64,000 bases of DNA. Source: Strigamia acuminata. Taxonomy: Eukaryota > Arthropoda > Chilopoda > Geophilomorpha > Linotaeniidae. The stretch spans positions 3,054,259 through 3,118,258 of the forward strand of contig OX442320.1 of the NCBI GenBank assembly GCA_949358305.1. Reading direction: 5' to 3'. The notes beneath the pieces are model-generated. The model worked only from the letters and a program-made list of their open reading frames with translations. It made no database searches and had not been told where the DNA came from. This document shows, piece after piece, positions 61,101 through 64,000 of this stretch. Each line of letters opens with the position of its first letter. Positions within the stretch are counted from its first letter, which is position 1. The position numbers and the translations under genes are program-made.

Positions 61101-61455
61101 CTTGGGCATTAAATGCCTTGTTAGTGCCCAAATTATCTTGTCCAGGCGTTTCCAACGCCGCTCGATCCTTGTCGAACTGATCACAGGCTTCCAAAACTTT
61201 GTGTGCCATTGTTCCAATTCCGTAGGCACTATTGTAGACAATCCTTGTCTCGTACGTTTTATAACGTTGACCTTGGCGTCCCCGGCGCCTCTCTACGACA
61301 TGCCAATCATTCGCACACTTGAAATCTGTTCCTTGTTTAAATGTCTTCATTTTATAAGCTGGACTCTTGTCATTTGATGACATGGTGACGATGAATTGAG
61401 AAATCCCAAATAAATTCGCACTTGAATTCACCGTTATCACCTTACTTTGATGCAC
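58132..61455 (-). CDS. Copia-derived protein: degenerate protease/integrase with C-terminal MBD-like domain (1107 aa)
   Basis: Likely start is residue 25 (ATG at 61383 in a good ACC-ATG context), giving 1083 aa. Order: short basic N terminus without capsid or zinc knuckle; a copia-protease-like block at residue 181-190 where the usual Asp-Ser-Gly is Asp-Ser-Gln; GAG-pre-integrase block with WHSRLGH (about 600); integrase-like core (about 655-800) where the first catalytic Asp is Gly, the second Asp (about 729) remains, and the Glu is Asp (about 756); then the downstream copia domain that normally precedes RT. RT and RNase H are absent. A repeated KGGQT-containing segment follows, then (about 1010-1075) a stretch that aligns without gaps to the MBD fold: Trp, Gly, Ala-Gly, Tyr-Tyr, Ser-Pro and the late Phe-Asp-Phe are kept, while both arginine fingers and the Asp that contacts methyl-cytosine are replaced. 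The function is unknown. Intact length despite lost catalytic residues suggests a non-catalytic role. Confidence 0.8.
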   Translation of the reverse strand: MHQSKVITVNSSANLFGISQFIVTMSSNDKSPAYKMKTFKQGTDFKCANDWHVVERRRGRQGQRYKTYETRIVYNSAYGIGTMAHKVLEACDQFDKDRAALETPGQDNLGTNKAFNAQVGGLLPDTMNTKTIFQMAGVREQSQKNQENSRGGNSYNANISDHQNFSNSVITVNDINSVWYCDSQVSNHVASCERWLHNFRPLNTLVNNLTVKGIGDIYFIFFNKNWKCKFWLRNVWFVPKSGRNLISLGQLNKIGLTTNIAHGRLAIYKNKISKPLLVAQRNGNNEFTVDCCTMVPNVSATAPFSTKHAVDTADLKSDFKENVSLLTHLISKSALTHKPDILARAINTAIVLIYGMCMHRIDRAVMCSNVQGKNNETFYPNGVENQRKSKEIEYPDGVWSGSLKGNRKPSCMAHIDFNEAILAETDFPRVAANSVELSVEDNSNVDSLLTPLKFKLANANNSCDAVKSAKISSAPLSDNSQDYANTVKTTKIKGRKSRGIKNGKVIKDNNVVRKSDTNGGINKLDNNNGGNNTGIEQIAAQIKVGKVRGHPLPDQTIVFGGVRDVSANTNADAELNLKAKKVRSKGIKVKNKDEAQTMDIWHSRLGHFNADGIARMEDTEDIFGIKLQNKDLPHCITCSEVKSTGTHNFSPILKVFTKEILELIHVGVYGPQQVASLGGANYHLVIVDDFSRFAWVEILKNKGEMFTRFKHWQTQVECITSTKVKYIETDSEEFISEWDDASNIEVNCIQAGMNSVADGMNLTIIDSVKSMQLENNFPPNLWAELSVTAVYLSNRFPNAGLNGKIPYCLFYDKKLSLRHLKCIGSQVHVRQSNGKTWSGALVGYAMTARGYRIWDPKENSVVASERARIDESVYWFELDQPIVNRMEPNLWNTISDEPVLDKGGQTLSLPESGIEKRETIRELVIPERMECDSINQIDFAKGGQTFLLDETQIEEPIASIPELIGEGAVQERVEIHKTDPDTREIIPETFLIEPWDNEQRGRITSQQTLLPLKMKEWKRVQAVMKTGDRAGEVYIYYISPLNDRLTIRNQVVQWCMEKGYRYERKLFDFNTRTTPQPLTETCTVRPDKYKDVISRTGGFDWLEGVRM
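58225..58430 (-). other. MBD-like domain region within the copia-derived protein
   Basis: Encodes about residues 1010-1075. The match to the methyl-CpG-binding domain rests on Trp-Lys at the start, Lys-x-Gly-x-x-Ala-Gly, Tyr-Tyr-x-Ser-Pro in the second strand and Phe-Asp-Phe at the end, in register over about 39 residues. Normal methyl-CpG reading is doubtful because the two DNA-contact arginines are Met and Thr here. A fold-level match is inference until a profile search is run. Confidence 0.65.
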
Positions 61456-63008
61456 AATAAATATAATTACACTTCGTGGAAATGAAACACTAATCGCAAT
61501 GCACTTTGCACTTTAAATGCACTTTTCCCCAAAATAATAGGCGAAAAAACAATCTTCCCTAGGACAAATCTCTCTAAGAGAGATGAAAAACTCTATCTGG
61601 CAACCCTGCTAGCTTCCGACCGCCTACCTGGAGGCGCGGGACGACTAACTTGTGCCACGGGTAAGCCCAGATAGAAATAAGACTTCACGCGGGCGACTGC
61701 CCGAAGGGTGAAGAATATGCTATAGACCCAAAACAAAACCTTAAGAACTATACAAAGTTTCACGACAACCCCAGAAATAATAAACAACAATATGCTGGCA
61801 AGCTGTCGTTAAAGTTGCGGGACGTTTGCGTCGCAAATCCTGCGATGACGTCGCTGAAACGTCGCTCCAAACGCTGAAATCCGTTGCAATTCACTTGTGC
61901 ACCTGGCACAAGACTTATCCGGTCCAACGATGCACAGATACCCTGTACGGGCCGATCCGTGATTCCACTCGATTCGTACGTCGCGTACGAAAACCCGCTG
62001 TCAAAAATCGAAATGTCTGCCAAAAATTCCGTAACGATGCTGAAACGTTCCTTGCGATCTCGTACAACGTCTAGTCGACGTAATTCCACGCTGGAGTAAT
62101 CCCACGACGAGCCGCTAACGATATTCGGTCGCTTTCACCAGCTTGGCGTGGGCGGCGCCATCTTGGATTTGGCTGTTCCGCACATCTCGGCAAAAATAAC
62201 ACGGCAAAATGATTATTTCGACAAATAATAAAATCCTACCGCCTTTTGGTAATCTTAATCCTTCGCCACGGTCCTTGACAACGTTGTACTGGCGTCTAAA
62301 CACGTTTTCCCGACGTGTGTGCGTGCGTTTTTGTGCACACGCTGGCTTCACCGCTTCGCACGGTGAAAAACCCAAGAAAAATGACCGCCGTCGAAATAAA
62401 CTCTTCGCTACGGTGATCCAAGTGCTTATTTCGCACTGATAAATACAAATAACGTTGCTTACGTTCCTAAATGTCTCCAAAAACGTCTGCACATCCACTG
62501 AATAGGCACAAATATTTCGTTCCGAGTTGACTCGTTCTCGTTCGTTGATTCGCTTTTGCGGCGACGTTCATCAACAAACGAAATCCATTTTCACGTAAAA
62601 AAATGGCCGTGTCTTCAACAAATAAATGTCCTACCGTACTATTGGTTCCTATTGTGTGTGTATTTGAACACACAACGACGTTTATGCGTTCCCACGAAGT
62701 TTAACTGCAACACACGATCGTTTTTCCGACAATTCGGCCGTTGCTTACTCGCACACGGTTGTCACGACGCACATGGTTGAAAATTTCGGTAAATTCGCAA
62801 ATAAACAGTCTCTTACGCTCACAGTATATCCCGCAAATGCTCCGCACACAGTTCCAACTATTTCCACGACGTTTAAACCGCCTCTTCGCTCGTTTTTACA
62901 ACGAATTTCGTCCGCGCACTTTGCGTGACTTCTCGGGACGAAAATGGCCGCTCCAAACACCCATTCCAACAAAAACAACCAAAACAAATTGGTTTGGATC
63001 GTTGTTGA
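61456..63008 (-). other. Leader of copia-type element
   Basis: 1.55 kb between primer site and coding region with only short frames. Long leaders may hold packaging signals or a decayed gag, but I find no gag-like residue pattern on the minus strand. Confidence 0.6.
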
Positions 63009-63021
63009 CCCTCTGCTACCA
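63009..63021 (-). other. Primer binding site, initiator-Met-tRNA-like
   Basis: Minus-strand TGGTAGCAGAGGG, two bases after the 5' LTR. The first 12 bases equal the complement of the 3' end of animal initiator Met tRNA, the usual copia primer. Confidence 0.8.
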
Positions 63022-63023
63022 CT

Positions 63024-63446
63024 TGTTATGTATGGAGCCGGCCTGGACAGTCCGAAATAAAGCTGACAAGTCGTGTAAAAGGTGCGGATAATCCGCATCT
63101 GCGTCCGCCATTGTTTTATTAACTAAAAGACAATGAGAAGTGATTGATTCGAGGCTAATTCGCCTCAAAGTCAATGTACATCAAACAATAGAACAAATCA
63201 GCATTGTAAACTACTGATTTGTTCTTTACAAAACAAACTGAGAACCAAACTCAACAAATCGATAAACAAAGTGAATGAACAATCGATGAGTGTCAATTCT
63301 AGCAGACAACATCCGCATCGAAACTAAAACAAAACATTAGCACGCATTGTCTCATAGGTATACATTAATTATATCACGCGCCTAAATTACGTACAAACAG
63401 CATCACGCAATTCAAACATTAAATAGGTGAACACTAAATCCCAATA
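63024..63446 (-). repeat. 5' LTR of copia-type element
   Basis: 423 bp, identical by eye to 57613-58035. Followed by AGAAG. Confidence 0.92.
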
Positions 63447-63451
63447 AGAAG

Positions 63452-64000
63452 GTGCAGTCTCGAACGCATTTCCCGATTGGTAAACGCTAACGCGGGCGAA
63501 ATCTTGGTTGTGGCATGCGGCGTGGAGCGATACGACGCCAAAAAATGCGATACTGCAGCCGACAATGAAAAATTACTGGCCAACAACTTATCTACCTGGT
63601 TCTTGAAGGTTTTAACGAAGCCTTCAACTGCACCATTCGTAGCGGGGTGGTACGGCGGCGAAAGTGTGTGCCGGATCCCGTTGATTGCCAAAAATGCTCG
63701 AAATTCTTGCGAAGTGAATTGCGGCCGGTTATCTGTGTGGAAATGGAGCGGCAACCCGTGGCACTCGAACCACGACTTCACGACAGCAATGGTAGCAGCA
63801 GCGGTGGTTGTCGACATGGCGCGCACTTCACACCATTTTGACTTTGCGTCGACAGCGAGCAGAAACATGGAATTGTGGAAAGGGCCGGCGAAGTCCAAGT
63901 GAACACGACCCCACACCTGATCTGGGACAGGCCACTTGATGGTGTTGGTTTTGGGCGGGTCGGGCAGGCTGCGCTGGCAAACATCACAACTCTTGATCGT
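63452..64000 (-). pseudogene. Integrase core of second Mag-type Gag-Pol (partial, runs off window)
   Basis: Starts beyond the right edge (visible CDVCQ zinc-binding end) and continues through HLDFAGPF with the first Asp, DNRPQFTS with the second Asp (the usual Gly is Arg) and VEGFVK with the Glu, to the copia insertion site at 63451/63452. Strongly similar to the integrase at 7746-12472. Interrupted, so the polyprotein cannot be completed. Confidence 0.85.

Larger units (their letters stand above)
57613..63446 (-). mobile_element. Copia-type LTR element without reverse transcriptase
   Basis: 5.83 kb on the minus strand with 423-bp LTRs that I find identical and a 5-bp target duplication AGAAG (57608-57612 and 63447-63451). 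It has an initiator-Met-tRNA-like primer site, a polypurine tract, a 1.55-kb leader without long frames and a single 1107-codon frame. There is no room for reverse transcriptase or RNase H: the stop codon is 96 bp from the 3' LTR. It must have moved with enzymes supplied by another element. Identical LTRs and a clean frame mean it moved recently. Confidence 0.9.
56726..64000 (-). mobile_element. Second Mag-type Ty3/gypsy element, 3' part, split by a copia-type element
   Basis: Minus-strand element running off the window's right edge. Visible parts: integrase core (63452-64000), integrase tail to the polyprotein stop (57094-57612), polypurine tract and 3' LTR (to about 56904). Related to the Mag-type element at 7746-12472 in protein and LTR layout (shared TGTTGAGGAT near the LTR end and GGTGGCGCTG in the LTR). 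The copia-type element (57613-63446) has inserted into the integrase tail with a 5-bp duplication AGAAG. Confidence 0.88.

Noticed and set aside
62115-63098. Short frames in the copia leader as a possible gag
   Set aside because: No capsid pattern or zinc knuckle, and they are not in series with the main frame.

Overview
The window is nuclear DNA of an animal whose species I cannot name. It has GT-AG introns (some only about 60 bp), dispersed tandem gene families and LTR retrotransposons. The retrotransposon primer sites read against animal tRNAs: proline, serine and initiator methionine, the last one ending as animal tRNAiMet does. Most of the sequence is retrotransposon. Host genes are few, small and often broken.

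Layout. 0-5.9 kb: AT-rich intergenic DNA with short repeats and one small two-exon membrane-protein gene (minus, 2506-2825). 5.9-17.6 kb: a family of three-exon leucine-rich-repeat genes in several states: a chimera at 6.1 kb, an intact gene at 13.4-15.3 kb, and fragments at 12.6, 15.5 and 16.0 kb. A 4.7-kb Mag-type Ty3/gypsy element (minus, 7746-12472) lies among them. 17.6-29.4 kb: an intact 11.8-kb Ty3/gypsy element, here called A. 30.7-31.8 kb: a C2H2 zinc-finger gene with a frame break. 33.0-38.7 kb: two more LRR-family genes on the minus strand, one decayed and one intact. 39.4-55.7 kb: a tandem pair of small membrane-protein genes (F1 and F2). F1 carries a 12.9-kb Ty3/gypsy element, here called B, in its second intron. 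56.7-64 kb: the 3' part of a second Mag-type element (minus), split by a 5.8-kb copia-type element.

Elements A and B are related but clearly diverged, and share one plan: LTR, a proline-tRNA-like primer site, gag, a -1 frameshift cassette, pol, then a third gene where env would sit, then polypurine tract and LTR. The third gene is not an envelope protein. In both it is split by a phase-0 intron after a short acidic exon, and it encodes about 940-970 residues of a protein I do not recognise. The frameshift cassette is the same heptamer in both, followed by a 9-bp stem that keeps its pairing although its bases differ. All three genes are open in both elements and the LTR pairs are almost or fully identical, so both look recently active.

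The copia-type element has identical LTRs, a 5-bp target duplication and one open frame of 1107 codons, but no reverse transcriptase, no RNase H and no zinc knuckle. Its protease and integrase signature residues are altered. The protein ends in a domain that aligns without gaps over about 39 residues to the methyl-CpG-binding (MBD) fold. It looks like a non-autonomous element moved in trans whose protein has been kept for another purpose. This element and the third gene of A and B are the best candidates for undescribed biology here.
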